Part shown: positions 26,624 through 36,242 of the stretch, in pieces
Layout of the letters: each line of letters opens with the position of its first letter
How positions within the stretch are numbered: the first letter of the stretch is position 1
NCBI GenBank assembly: GCA_040766325.1
Contig: JAXGQR010000002.1
Location: 62,001-126,000 of the forward strand
DNA: 64,000 nucleotides
Direction of reading: 5' to 3'
Source of the DNA: Dehalobacterium sp040766325
GTDB taxonomy: Bacteria > Bacillota > Dehalobacteriia > Dehalobacteriales > Dehalobacteriaceae
Position numbers and translations under genes: made by a program
The notes under the pieces: generated by a model
What the model was told of the DNA's origin: nothing
What the model saw: only the letters and a program-made list of their open reading frames with translations
Databases searched by the model: none

Positions 26624-29107
26624 CTATTTGATTACAATGTTTACCAACTTCTTCGGAACAGCAATAATTTTAACAATTTTTTTATTTCCTACCCATTGGT
26701 CTAGCTTAGAATGGGCTAAAACTATTGATTTCATTCCTTCGCTATCCAACTCCGGATCAAGATCAATATGATCACGAACTTTACCGTTTACCTGAAGGGC
26801 AATATTAACCACATCTTGCTTTAAAGCTTCTGTTTCAAATTGAGGCCAGGCTGCCTGATGAATGCTTCCTTCATTACCCAGCAGATGCCACAATTCCTCG
26901 GTAATGTGGGGTGCTAGGGGAGCTAGTAACAGCAGTACCTTTTCTCCAGCCTCCCGAAATACACTTGGATTTACCTGCCCTTCATCCTGATCAATATAGT
27001 TATACATGGCATTTACCATTTCCATAATGGCACTAATGGCTGTATTGAAATTAAATCGTTGGGCGATATCCTCCGTTACCTTTTTCACCCCTTGATGCAC
27101 CGCTCTTCTTAGCTCTCGATCCTTTAAAGTCAATGTAGCAAGATCAATAGGTTCATTTCCTTTTTGAAGCAGTTCCAAATGCGTCGTCATTAAGCGCCAG
27201 ACTCTGTTCAAGAAACGGTAACAACCTTCCACCGCAGCATCATTCCATTCCAAATCCCGGTCCGGTGGAGCGGCAAAGAGAATGAACATTCGAGCCGTAT
27301 CTGCACCATACTTGTTAATGATATCCTCAGGGCTCACCACATTGCCTTTAGATTTTGACATCTTGCTGCCGTCTTTCAAGACCATGCCCTGGGTGAGAAG
27401 GTTTGCAAATGGTTCTTCTGCCGAGATAAGTTGCAAATCATGCAATACCTTCGTAAAGAATCGAGCATACATTAAATGCAAAATAGCATGCTCCACCCCG
27501 CCAATATATTGGTCCACATTCATCCAGTAGTCTGTTTTATCTTTGGCAAAAGCCTGCTCTGCGTTCTTCGGATCGCAATAACGGAGATAATAAAAAGAAG
27601 AACAGACAAAAGTATCCATCGTATCCAGTTCCCGTTCCCCTTTTCCTCCGCACTTAGGACAGATGGTCTCGCGAAAGGTGGGACTGGTTTTCAAAGGAGA
27701 TTCTCTGCTGGATTTAAACTCTACATCTGTCGGTAGAATCACCGGCAGTTGATCCTCCGGTACGGGTACCACGCCGCATTTTTCACAATAAACGATGGGA
27801 ATTGGTGCACCCCAATACCTCTGACGGGAGATCAACCAGTCCCGCAGACGATAATTGATTACCCGCTTTCCTATTCCTTTTTCTTCCATCATATCGGCTA
27901 TGGCTGACTTGGCTTTGGTGTTTTCCATACCGTCAAAAGGTGCAGAGTTGATCATCAAACCCGCCTCTACATAAGCATCCGTCATGGTTTCTCCGGAAAT
28001 GTTCTCTCCCGATGGAGAAATCACAGCTTTGATTGGCAGTCCATATTTTTGGGCAAAGGCGAAGTCTCGCTCATCGTGAGCCGGAACCCCCATCACAGCT
28101 CCGGTGCCGTAGTCCATGATCACGTAATTTGTGATCCAAATGGGTACTTCTTCCCCATTCACGGGGTTCACAGCATAAGATCCGATAAATATGCCTTCCT
28201 TCTCCAGCTCGGTAGAGGTACGATCCACAGTGCTTAGTTGTTGCACCTTTTTAATAAAGGCTCTTACATCCTGCTCATATTCTGTCCCAGCTATCAACTC
28301 TGTTACCATAGGATGTTCCGGTGCCAGAACCATATATGTCACACCAAAGATGGTGTCTTGGCGGGTGGTAAATACAGGCAGGGGATCCCCTGATTTTGCG
28401 GTTTTGAATTGCACCTCTACCCCTTCACTCCGGCCAATCCAGTTGCGCTGCATGGTTCTCACTTTTTCCGGCCAGCCCGGTAATTTTTCCAGATCGTCCA
28501 ATAGACGCTGGGCATAATCGGTAATCTTAAAAAACCATTGCTCTAAGTCCTTTTTATCTACTGTAGCACTGCAGCGCTCACATGCTCCCTCTACCACCTG
28601 TTCATTAGCCAAAACGGTGGCGCAGGAAGGGCACCAATTGACAAAGGCTTTCTTTTTGTAGGCTAAACCGTTTTTGTATAACTGAAGAAAAAGCCATTGG
28701 GTCCATTTATAATAGTCCGGCAGGCAAGTAGCAACTTCTCGATCCCAATCATAGCTGATGCCCATGGATTTAAGCTGCTCCCTCATATTTTCAATATTAT
28801 CGGCAGTCCATTTAGCCGGATGAATTCCCCTTTGAATTGCGGCATTTTCAGCAGGCAATCCAAAAGAGTCCCAGCCCATGGGATGAAGGACATTATACCC
28901 TTCCATGGTTTTAAATCGAGCGATGACATCTCCAATGGAATAATTGCGCACATGCCCCATATGCAAATTTCCCGAGGGATAGGGAAACATTTCCAAACAA
29001 TAGTATTTGGGGCGGTCAGAGCCTTCCGTAACCCTGTAAAGCCCGTTTTCGTCCCAATATTGCTGCCATTTAGGCTCTAAGGATTTAAAATCATATTTCA
29101 CATCCAT
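26624..29107 (-). CDS. leuS: Leucine-tRNA ligase
   Basis: 827 residues. Class I synthetase: EMFPYPSGNLHMGHVRNYSIGD (the HIGH region, HMGH), the large CP1 editing domain (about 225-415, with TTRQDTIFGVTYMVLAPEHP), a leucine-specific zinc-ribbon CEKCGVVPVPEDQLP, and KMSKSKGN (KMSKS). Charges tRNA-Leu. Start ATG at 29107 (MDVKYDFKSLEPKW) with GAGGAGG upstream; the ORF runs 42 codons further up, but into the T-box terminator region. Expression is controlled by the T-box just upstream. Confidence 0.97.
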   Translation of the reverse strand: MDVKYDFKSLEPKWQQYWDENGLYRVTEGSDRPKYYCLEMFPYPSGNLHMGHVRNYSIGDVIARFKTMEGYNVLHPMGWDSFGLPAENAAIQRGIHPAKWTADNIENMREQLKSMGISYDWDREVATCLPDYYKWTQWLFLQLYKNGLAYKKKAFVNWCPSCATVLANEQVVEGACERCSATVDKKDLEQWFFKITDYAQRLLDDLEKLPGWPEKVRTMQRNWIGRSEGVEVQFKTAKSGDPLPVFTTRQDTIFGVTYMVLAPEHPMVTELIAGTEYEQDVRAFIKKVQQLSTVDRTSTELEKEGIFIGSYAVNPVNGEEVPIWITNYVIMDYGTGAVMGVPAHDERDFAFAQKYGLPIKAVISPSGENISGETMTDAYVEAGLMINSAPFDGMENTKAKSAIADMMEEKGIGKRVINYRLRDWLISRQRYWGAPIPIVYCEKCGVVPVPEDQLPVILPTDVEFKSSRESPLKTSPTFRETICPKCGGKGERELDTMDTFVCSSFYYLRYCDPKNAEQAFAKDKTDYWMNVDQYIGGVEHAILHLMYARFFTKVLHDLQLISAEEPFANLLTQGMVLKDGSKMSKSKGNVVSPEDIINKYGADTARMFILFAAPPDRDLEWNDAAVEGCYRFLNRVWRLMTTHLELLQKGNEPIDLATLTLKDRELRRAVHQGVKKVTEDIAQRFNFNTAISAIMEMVNAMYNYIDQDEGQVNPSVFREAGEKVLLLLAPLAPHITEELWHLLGNEGSIHQAAWPQFETEALKQDVVNIALQVNGKVRDHIDLDPELDSEGMKSIVLAHSKLDQWVGNKKIVKIIAVPKKLVNIVIK

Positions 29108-29142
29108 CAAACAATCCTCCTCACATAACATACAATTAAAAA

Positions 29143-29389
29143 ATAAAAAACTCCCGTCCATTGGGACGAGAGAATCTCCCGTGGTACCACCCAGATTGAT
29201 AAGGTTTTTTAACCGAATTATCCGCTTTACCATTGATAACGGGTATTACCCGATGAGAGTTAATCCATTCACCCTCATAACTTATGGACGAGTTCAACGA
29301 AAAAAGTTATTGCCTCGCACCTGCCGACAATTCTCTTTAAACCTTTTAGCGTCTACTGCTTCCAATCATTGCTTTATAAATGTTCAATT
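29143..29389 (-). promoter_or_regulatory. T-box leader controlling leuS
   Basis: The minus strand carries the conserved T-box sequence CTGGGTGGTACCACGG (29194-29179), which binds the tRNA acceptor end, followed by a terminator stem (CTCTCGTCC with GGACGGGAG, 29172-29151) and TTTTTT. The leader starts at about 29389 and is about 245 nt long with a stem-I-like 5' half; a CTC triplet at 29292-29290 is a candidate leucine specifier. Uncharged tRNA-Leu should stabilise the antiterminator and allow leuS transcription. Confidence 0.92.
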
Positions 29390-29395
29390 AGTCAA

Positions 29396-29424
29396 ATTAT
29401 ATTAAATTTTTTTTCCTCTGTCAA
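29396..29424 (-). promoter_or_regulatory. Consensus sigma-A promoter of leuS
   Basis: TTGACA (29424-29419), exactly 17 bases, TATAAT (29401-29396): a fully consensus promoter on the minus strand driving the T-box leader. Confidence 0.92.
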
Positions 29425-29530
29425 CTTTGTGAGTTTTTCTGAGAAATCCCGAAGCTCCATTTTGAATAGCTGGTTAATTAGTAGAAAAACATTTATAATA
29501 GACGTAAATAAAATTTGGGAGGAAAGACCC

Positions 29531-30844
29531 TTGTTTTATCAACTGTTGTTTTTGCTGATTCTCATATTATTCAATGCTTTTTTTGCCGCTTCAGAAATTG
29601 CCATGATTTCTCTTAATGATAATAGAATCAAAAAAATGGGAGAAGAAGGTCATAAAAAAGCTCTATTAATCTTGAACTTCCTCAAAGAACCCAGTAAATT
29701 TCTGGCTACGATACAAATCGGCATTACCTTAGCCGGTTTTTTAGCCAGCGCCTTTGCCGCCCAAAGCTTTGCGGGGAAACTGGTTGCCCTGGTCGAACCC
29801 TTAGGCTTCCCCGTGGGTACCGTTGTTTTAAATGCCCTTGCCGTAACCTTGATTACCCTGATTCTATCTTATATAACTCTTGTTTTTGGCGAACTGGTTC
29901 CTAAAAGGATTGCGATGCAAAAAGCAGAATCTATTGCCATGTTTTCTGCCGTTCCTCTGACCTATCTTTTTAAAATTACCCGCCCTTTTGTAGCCTTTCT
30001 TTCCATATCTACCAACTTTTTTTTGCGCCTTTTCGGTATTAATCCTGCTGACCATGAGGAAAAAATCACCGAAGAGGAGATCCGTCTCATGGTAGACGCC
30101 GGACAAGAAAAAGGGGTCATTCCTCTGATCGAAAAAGAAATGATTCATAATGTTTTTGAATTTGATAATACGGACGCAGCTCAGATCATGACTCATCGTA
30201 CAGATATCGTCGGCATCTCCCTGGATGAAGATTTAGACAAGATCATGGATATTATCAATGAAAAGAAATTTTCTCGCATGCCGGTGTATGATGGCACCAT
30301 GGATCATATTGTGGGCATTCTTTATTTAAAAGATGTGATCCCATATCTGACTTTAAAGTCGGAAAGCAATTTCTCCCTGGAGAAAATTATGCGTAAGCCC
30401 TATTTTATCCCAAAACACATAAAGAATGACGACTTATTTTTAGATATGCAAAAAAAACGTATGCAGATGGCAGTTGTTATTGATGATTTTGGCGGCACCG
30501 CGGGTATTGTTACGATAGAAGATCTGCTAGAGGAAATCGTAGGCAACCTTTTTGATGAGTATGATACTCCTTGGCAGGAAATTGAACAAATTGATGAAAG
30601 CACCTATTTATTTGCCGGTAACATCAGTTTGGATGAGGTGCAAGAAGCATTGGATCTGGAACTCCCCACCGATGAATATGATACCTTAAATGGTTTTATT
30701 CTTGGGCAACTGGGGCGGATCCCCGATCATACAGAAAAACCCACCGTTCATTACGGTCCCTTCATCTTTCGTGTTGAAAAGATTATCGGTAAGAGGATCC
30801 TGCAGGTAAAGGCATCCCAAAATCGCGAATCGGTTCTACCGTGA
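29531..30844 (+). CDS. CNNM/CBS-domain membrane protein (HlyC/CorC family)
   Basis: 437 residues. Three to four N-terminal helices of the CNNM (DUF21) domain (about 1-190, ILFNAFFAASEIAMISLND), two CBS domains (about 205-330, MTHRTDIVGISLDEDL and FGGTAGIVTIEDLLEEIVGN), and the C-terminal CorC/HlyC transporter-associated domain (about 345-430). Family members are linked to Mg2+/cation efflux. Start TTG at 29531 (LFYQLLFLL) after GGGAGG; upstream ORF residues are just leader. A TATAAT at 29494-29499 may be its -10. Confidence 0.9.
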   Translation: MFYQLLFLLILILFNAFFAASEIAMISLNDNRIKKMGEEGHKKALLILNFLKEPSKFLATIQIGITLAGFLASAFAAQSFAGKLVALVEPLGFPVGTVVLNALAVTLITLILSYITLVFGELVPKRIAMQKAESIAMFSAVPLTYLFKITRPFVAFLSISTNFFLRLFGINPADHEEKITEEEIRLMVDAGQEKGVIPLIEKEMIHNVFEFDNTDAAQIMTHRTDIVGISLDEDLDKIMDIINEKKFSRMPVYDGTMDHIVGILYLKDVIPYLTLKSESNFSLEKIMRKPYFIPKHIKNDDLFLDMQKKRMQMAVVIDDFGGTAGIVTIEDLLEEIVGNLFDEYDTPWQEIEQIDESTYLFAGNISLDEVQEALDLELPTDEYDTLNGFILGQLGRIPDHTEKPTVHYGPFIFRVEKIIGKRILQVKASQNRESVLP

Positions 30845-30891
30845 GTTAAATGACCATTCCGACTTCATTGACCTGTTCCTTTAAGGATAGA

Positions 30892-32472
30892 TTATTCCCG
30901 CGCCTTACCATTCAGTTTTTGCCAGATTTCCTCACTGGTTTTCTGTACTGAAAGTCCAGCTCTACCCGTACAACATAATTCCATTGGAATCATATCTCCT
31001 ACCTGGGCCATGGCTTTAACAGTCTCATCTAAAGGAATTACCTTATCAAACCCGGACATGGAAAGTTGAGCCATGGCCAATGCATTACATCCGCACATGA
31101 TATTTTTCCCCAAACAGGGTACTTCTACCCGATCCGCCACCGGATCACAGACCATACCCAATACATTTTGCAGGGCCATGGAGGCTGCATCCAATGCCTG
31201 TTCTACTGTGCCGCCCATGAGCTGAACTATACCGGCAGCAGCCATGCCCGATGCTGAACCACATTCTGCCTGACAACCTCCTACTTCTCCGGCAAAGGTT
31301 GCGTGCTCGGCAATAATGATTCCAATAAGTCCTGCAGCGAGCATTGCTTTTACTAATTCTTCTTCTTCGGCTTTTAGAGCACCGGCCACAGCCCACAAGG
31401 TGCCGGGAACTACGCCACAGGAACCGGCTGTTGGTGCCGCCACAATGACTTTCATTGAACTTTTTGCCTCCATCATCAAGGTGATACTCTTTATCACCTC
31501 ATTCATGACAGATCCTTTTAATAACTCTGTCCCGTCTAATTTATAGGCCTGACGGCCTAAGATGCGATCATGATATTCTCTCTCCTCTTGTGCTGAGAAG
31601 ATCATCGTACGCCGGATAATTTGTACAATTTCCCTCATTTTCTCCATAACTTCCTGATGTGTAATGCCTCCTCGCAGGCACTCATATTTTACTGCCAATT
31701 CCCAGGGCGCAAGCTCTTCTCTTTTAGCAATAAGCAGCATTTCTTCAGCAGTATTAAATAACCCCTGATGATCTTTGTGAGATAAAATTGGGAGTACCGG
31801 AGCAATATTCAAACGTTTTCCCGGAAAAACAAATCCATGCGCCGTCTCCTCCAGGGGCACAGATGACTTAATATTTAACAGATATGCACCTTTTATATTG
31901 TGACTTAGAAGTATATCGTCAAAAGGTATATTTGAAGCTGTTAAAAAATTCACTGCCTTTTCATAGATCATCTCTGCATCAATAGATTCTAAATCACCCA
32001 AAAGAAAGACAGTCTCATAATACCCTCCGTCCATATGCACGGGAATATCTTCAATCTTTCTCACCTGAATCATGCCGCCCCCTATGGACACCATCTCTGC
32101 CGTAAGACTATTACCTTTATCATCCCACATAGTAGCCTTGTACAAATTTGGGTGGTCGCAAGGTTCGTCGGTAATAATAAATTCAATTTTAACTCCGGCA
32201 GATTGAGCTATTTCCAGGGCATCCGCCATCCGAGCATCATCTGCCGTAAATCCCATAATTCCTGCGCCAAGTCCCATAGCAGAACCTTGTCCTGAAAAGG
32301 TGTTGGCTAGAGAGCCTTGAGAGGAAAAGCGAAATACTACTTTACTCACATGCCCTCCCATCATGCTGCGGATAATCTGACCAATCCGGACAGAGGCTGC
32401 CGTATGTGAGCTGGAAGGTCCAACCATAACCGGACCAATGACATCATTAAATATACTTGCAGGTTGATGCAT
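30892..32472 (-). CDS. L-serine ammonia-lyase, iron-sulfur-dependent, single chain
   Basis: 526 residues uniting the beta and alpha chains that are separate genes in Bacillus. The N-terminal beta part has the GPSSSHTAASVRIG motif, and the C-terminal alpha part (about 240-520) has GSCGVVPGTL, CQAECGSASGMAAAG and NIMCGCNALAMAQLSMSG; the Cys residues are the expected ligands of the catalytic 4Fe-4S cluster. Converts L-serine to pyruvate and ammonia. ATG start behind AGAGGC. It stands alone, without a serine transporter beside it. Confidence 0.93.
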   Translation of the reverse strand: MHQPASIFNDVIGPVMVGPSSSHTAASVRIGQIIRSMMGGHVSKVVFRFSSQGSLANTFSGQGSAMGLGAGIMGFTADDARMADALEIAQSAGVKIEFIITDEPCDHPNLYKATMWDDKGNSLTAEMVSIGGGMIQVRKIEDIPVHMDGGYYETVFLLGDLESIDAEMIYEKAVNFLTASNIPFDDILLSHNIKGAYLLNIKSSVPLEETAHGFVFPGKRLNIAPVLPILSHKDHQGLFNTAEEMLLIAKREELAPWELAVKYECLRGGITHQEVMEKMREIVQIIRRTMIFSAQEEREYHDRILGRQAYKLDGTELLKGSVMNEVIKSITLMMEAKSSMKVIVAAPTAGSCGVVPGTLWAVAGALKAEEEELVKAMLAAGLIGIIIAEHATFAGEVGGCQAECGSASGMAAAGIVQLMGGTVEQALDAASMALQNVLGMVCDPVADRVEVPCLGKNIMCGCNALAMAQLSMSGFDKVIPLDETVKAMAQVGDMIPMELCCTGRAGLSVQKTSEEIWQKLNGKARE

Positions 32473-32560
32473 ATTTATTGCCTCTTCTCATCGTTTAATT
32501 TACTACAAATAGTTCACTTTATTCTATCACAAGTAATTCTTCAAAGGTAGATCATTAACA

Positions 32561-32569
32561 TGATCTCAT
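32561..32569. repeat. Left target-site duplication of the IS256-family element
   Basis: TGATCTCAT, repeated directly at 34195-34203. Nine bases fits the 8-9 bp duplication of the IS256 family. Confidence 0.8.
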
Positions 32570-32664
32570 GATTAAGCCCTTATAATTGTGTAAAAAGAAA
32601 ATGAGCCACAAACTCATATCCTCGGTTAAAATATAAGTGACAAGCAAATACCAAACCGAGGAGG

Positions 32665-33882
32665 ATGAAATCCATGGCTCAGTTTAATATTACCCTAACC
32701 GAAGAAGAATTGCACGGATTTTTTATGAGTAACGGACGAGATGCAGCCATAGCAAAACTGATGGAAAAAATCTTTAATGAGGTCCTTCGGGGCCAGTCCA
32801 CTGAACAGCTATGTGCTGAACCATATGAGAGAACTGACCAACGAAAGGCATATCGCAATGGCAGTTATGAGCGTGAACTAGTTACACGGGTTGGAACATT
32901 GAATTTACGCATTCCTCGCCACCGAAACGGCGAATTCAGCACCGAACTCTTTGAACGTTACTAACGGAGCGAACAGGCACTGATGCTGGCAATGATGGAA
33001 ATGGTGGTTAATGGCGTCTCTACCCGGAAGGTGGAAACTATCACCGAAGAACTCTGTGGCAAGAAGTTTTCTAAATCAACCGTTTCAGCCCTTTGTCAAA
33101 GACTGGATCCCATGGTTAATGACTTTCGAACAAGACCGCTGGAAAGCCACTATCCATTTATAATAGTCGATGCTCTTTATCTCAAAGCACGCATTAATAA
33201 CAGGGTGCAATCTAGAGGCTTACTCATCTCTATTGGCGTTAACGAAGAAGGTAACCGTGAAGTTATCGGCTTTCAGGTGGCCAATAGCGAATCGGAAAGC
33301 AGCTGGAGCGAGTTTTTTAAATCATTAAAAGAGCGGGGACTAAAGGATGTACACCTAGTGACTTCCGATAATCATAAAGGCTTGGTAAATGCCATCCAGA
33401 AACAATTTCAAGGAGCTACATGGCAAAGATGTCAAACCCATTTTTCAAGGAACATGCTAGATCAAACACCAAAGGCACTACAAGTAGAAATGAAGGAAGA
33501 TCTGCGCCGTCTTTACGAAGCCATTGACTTGGAAAGTGCCAAAAGTGTCCGGGATCATATCATAGCCACATACGAATCCAAAGCGTCTAAAGCGACATCT
33601 TTATTGGATGAAGCTTTTGACGATATTACCGCCGTTTTAATCATGCCCCTTAAATACCGTAAAAGACTACGTACAACTAACGGGATAGAACGTCTTAATC
33701 AGGAGATACGACGAAGGGAACGGGTCATACGCATCTTCCCCAATGAGGAGTCAGTAATTCGGCTCATGGGTGCCCTGTTGATGGAACAAAGCGAAAAATG
33801 GCAGACAGGGCGAAAATATTTTGAGATGGATCTCTATTATCAAGATCATAAAAAAAATTCTAAAGTTACATTTGTTGCTTAG
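32665..33882 (+). pseudogene. IS256-family (Mutator) transposase with an in-frame nonsense codon
   Basis: 405 codons reading in one frame with a single internal TAA at codon 101 (LFERY-stop-RSEQALMLAM); family members have Gln there, so CAA-to-TAA is likely. The rest looks complete: DDE residues in IIVDALYLKARI, LVTSDNHKGLVNAI and the Glu in NGIERLNQEIRRRERVIRIF. The ATG follows GAGGAGG. Without suppression the product is a 100-residue fragment; reinitiation at the ATG at 32983 would lack the N-terminal DNA-binding part. Confidence 0.92.
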
Positions 33883-34194
33883 AGTCGCATTTATTCCACG
33901 GTCCAGGTTGACAGTGAGCCTCTGGCCGCATGGCTTCCGGCACCACAGGCAGCCCCCCTGTTACGGATGCCTACAGGTTCAAATAATGATTTAAAAGCTT
34001 TCATGTGTGCCCAAAAGCTGGCCTTGTGTTTGGGTGCTGCCAGGCCCTCAGCCTACCATGCGGCCCTCTCACTGATCAACCCGGCTTTCGCGGCATAAAC
34101 GCTTACTGATTGGGATATTTAGAAAGTGAGCAGCCTTGACCACGAACCGATTAAAGTGTTACCGAGGAAATTACACACTAATTTGGACTTGACT
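33883..34194 (+). other. GC-rich tail of the IS element downstream of the transposase
   Basis: Directly after the transposase TAG stop, the same frame stays open for 71 more codons to a TAA at 34096. The translation (Ala/Pro/Leu-rich) matches no transposase part I recognise, and base use is visibly richer in GC than the surroundings. It could be passenger sequence from an earlier host. No ATG near its beginning. Confidence 0.45.
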
Positions 34195-34203
34195 TGATCT
34201 CAT
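34195..34203. repeat. Right target-site duplication of the IS256-family element
   Basis: TGATCTCAT, identical to 32561-32569. Confidence 0.8.
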
Positions 34204-34397
34204 CGTTCATTAATAAATTCTTTAGTTATATTGAATATATAATTTTCTGTATTGTTATATTATTCTGATTAATGATAAAGTATGAAAAAGGTCCTGTATT
34301 TTTTATTTGGGGAAGGGGGAATCTATAACTTAAAGAGTGATATGTCTATCTTTAGGTACATAGCAAAATTACTAAGTAAAGGAGGATTATATTACTT

Positions 34398-35921
34398 ATG
34401 AGCGGAACAAAAAATTCGGAAACGACAATCTCGGCGGCTGAAGAAAGATTTGAACGTGGAAGAAATACGCTAGGATTTTTCTTAGCTCCAGCACTATTCT
34501 TATTAACATATTTTATGCCTATGCCCAATCTTACACCGGAAGCCCATACCCTTGCCGCAGTTTTCGTTTTTACCATTACATTGTGGGTTACTGAGGCAAT
34601 TCCTATACCCATTGCCGCTCTTTTAGGCCCGATCTTAACGGTAATCTTAGGTGTTGCTTCGGCCAAAGAAGTTTTTTCTGCCTATTCCAATCCCACAATT
34701 ATGCTATTTTTAGGAGGATTTATCCTTGCCCAAGCGATGGCGGTACAAGGTTTAGACCGGCGCTTTGCCGTGGGCATTTTATCCTTTAGATTTGTGAAAG
34801 GAAATGCTTATCGAATATTGTTCGCCTTTGGTATCATCGTTAGTCTTTTATCCATGTGGTTATCCAATACTGCTACGACTGCTATGATGTATCCTATTGG
34901 ATTAGGTATCCTGGGCGCTATTATGAATCTAAAAGCGGAGGCTGCCGGGAAATCCCACTTCGGAACAGGCATGATGCTGATGGTAGCTTATACAGCTAGC
35001 ATCGGGGGAATCGGTACCCCCATCGGCAGTCCCCCTAATTTAATTGCCCTTGCACATATTGAAAACATTTTGGGCACGAAAATCCCCTTTGTTTCCTGGA
35101 TGATTGTTGCAATTCCCATTATGCTGGTCATGTTTCTTATTACTTACATTTATCTTTCTAAAAGATTTCCCCCACCAAAAAAAGATGCTTCTTCCAGCAA
35201 TGAATACATCTTACAGCAAAAAAAAGAATTAGGGAAGTGGAGCCGGGGACAAATAAATGCTCTTATTGCTTTTTTAGTAGCCGTTATACTCTGGGTTTAT
35301 CCCGGCATTTTGGGACTTATTGAAGGAACCGACGGGGAAAATTATATAAGATTTGCCGGTATGTTTCCCGAATCCGTTGTTGCCATTTTGGCTGCATGTA
35401 TTTTGTTTATTCTACCTACAAATTGGCAAAAGAGAGAGTTTACTCTTACTTTAAAAGAAGCAATGAATATAGACTGGGGAACACTGCTTCTCTTTGGCGG
35501 TGGAATTGCCATGGGTAATATGATGTTTCAAACAGGATTGGCAGAGGTTCTCGGAACTACCTTAGTAAACCTGACTGGAGCAAGTACCCTGTTAACGATC
35601 ACAGCTTTATCCATTTTCATTACTATGCTGCTGACAGAAACCACATCCAACACCGCTGCCGCTACTATGATTGTGCCCATCGTCATAGCCATTGCCACTC
35701 AAGCCAATGTTAGCCCAATTCCTCCGGCAATTGGGGCAGCTCTTGCAGCAAGTATGGCCTTTATGCTCCCGGTTTCCACACCGCCTAATGCCATTGTATA
35801 TGGCTCAGGTCTGGTTCCCATTACGAAAATGATTTCAGCCGGATTTTGGCTGGATTTTATCGCCTTTTTCGTAATTCTGGTCGGAGTTTTGATTCTACCC
35901 CAGTTTGTTGGCCTGATGTAA
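34398..35921 (+). CDS. SLC13/DASS family sodium:anion (dicarboxylate/sulfate) symporter
   Basis: 507 residues with about 12 hydrophobic helices and the two SNT-type motifs of the DASS family (LSNTATTAMMYPI near 155 and TETTSNTAAATMIVPI near 415), plus GGIGTPIGSPPNLIA and MAFMLPVSTPPNAIVYGSG, the substrate/sodium-site loops. A soluble N-terminal about 30 residues precedes the first helix. It imports di- or tricarboxylates or sulfate with sodium; the substrate cannot be told. AAAGGAGG upstream of the ATG; transcribed alone. Confidence 0.9.
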   Translation: MSGTKNSETTISAAEERFERGRNTLGFFLAPALFLLTYFMPMPNLTPEAHTLAAVFVFTITLWVTEAIPIPIAALLGPILTVILGVASAKEVFSAYSNPTIMLFLGGFILAQAMAVQGLDRRFAVGILSFRFVKGNAYRILFAFGIIVSLLSMWLSNTATTAMMYPIGLGILGAIMNLKAEAAGKSHFGTGMMLMVAYTASIGGIGTPIGSPPNLIALAHIENILGTKIPFVSWMIVAIPIMLVMFLITYIYLSKRFPPPKKDASSSNEYILQQKKELGKWSRGQINALIAFLVAVILWVYPGILGLIEGTDGENYIRFAGMFPESVVAILAACILFILPTNWQKREFTLTLKEAMNIDWGTLLLFGGGIAMGNMMFQTGLAEVLGTTLVNLTGASTLLTITALSIFITMLLTETTSNTAAATMIVPIVIAIATQANVSPIPPAIGAALAASMAFMLPVSTPPNAIVYGSGLVPITKMISAGFWLDFIAFFVILVGVLILPQFVGLM

Positions 35922-35938
35922 ATAATTAAATATCATTT

Positions 35939-35986
35939 AAAAAAGCTGTCACTTTGATATGATACACCAAAGGAGACAGCTTTTTT
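35939..35986 (+). terminator. Terminator of the symporter gene
   Basis: AAAAAAGCTGTC (35939-35950) pairs with GACAGCTTTTTT (35975-35986), with internal TTTG/CAAA pairing. U-tract on both strands. Confidence 0.9.
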
Positions 35987-36065
35987 CTTTGCGGCCGGTT
36001 ATTTTCTAATTGGTCCGCCTAACTCGTTTCATTTGATCCCACCCCTTCACAGGTTAAGTATCTTG

Positions 36066-36095
36066 TTGACTAAGTGAATAAAGGCAATTTATAAT
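36066..36095 (+). promoter_or_regulatory. Sigma-A promoter ahead of the UGA-containing thioredoxin-like gene
   Basis: TTGACT (36066-36071), 18-base spacer, TATAAT (36090-36095). Start point about 36102, leaving a 140-nt leader before the ATG at 36243. Confidence 0.65.
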
Positions 36096-36242
36096 TTAAA
36101 TATCTCTATTAATAAAATCCATATTACTCTAACATCTGCTCCATTTATAAGAATGCCGTTTTGCATAATAATTTTAATTTTACTTTTTTGTTATTATCTA
36201 AGCTAAATAGCCGCTAAATTAAGCAAAGGAGTCGTCATTTTT

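Larger units (their letters stand above)
32570..34194 (+). mobile_element. IS256-family insertion sequence, 1625 bp
   Basis: Ends are defined by the 9-bp direct repeats just outside. The two termini form imperfect inverted repeats: ungapped alignment of the first 24 bases with the reverse complement of the last 24 matches at about 17 positions and shares AATTnGTGTGTAA-like sequence. The single transposase gene is broken. The element carries an unusual 310-base tail after the transposase. Confidence 0.85.

Noticed and set aside
33880..33882. Pyrrolysine read-through at the transposase TAG
   Set aside because: The transposase already has its normal family C-terminus at this stop and the extension resembles no known domain.
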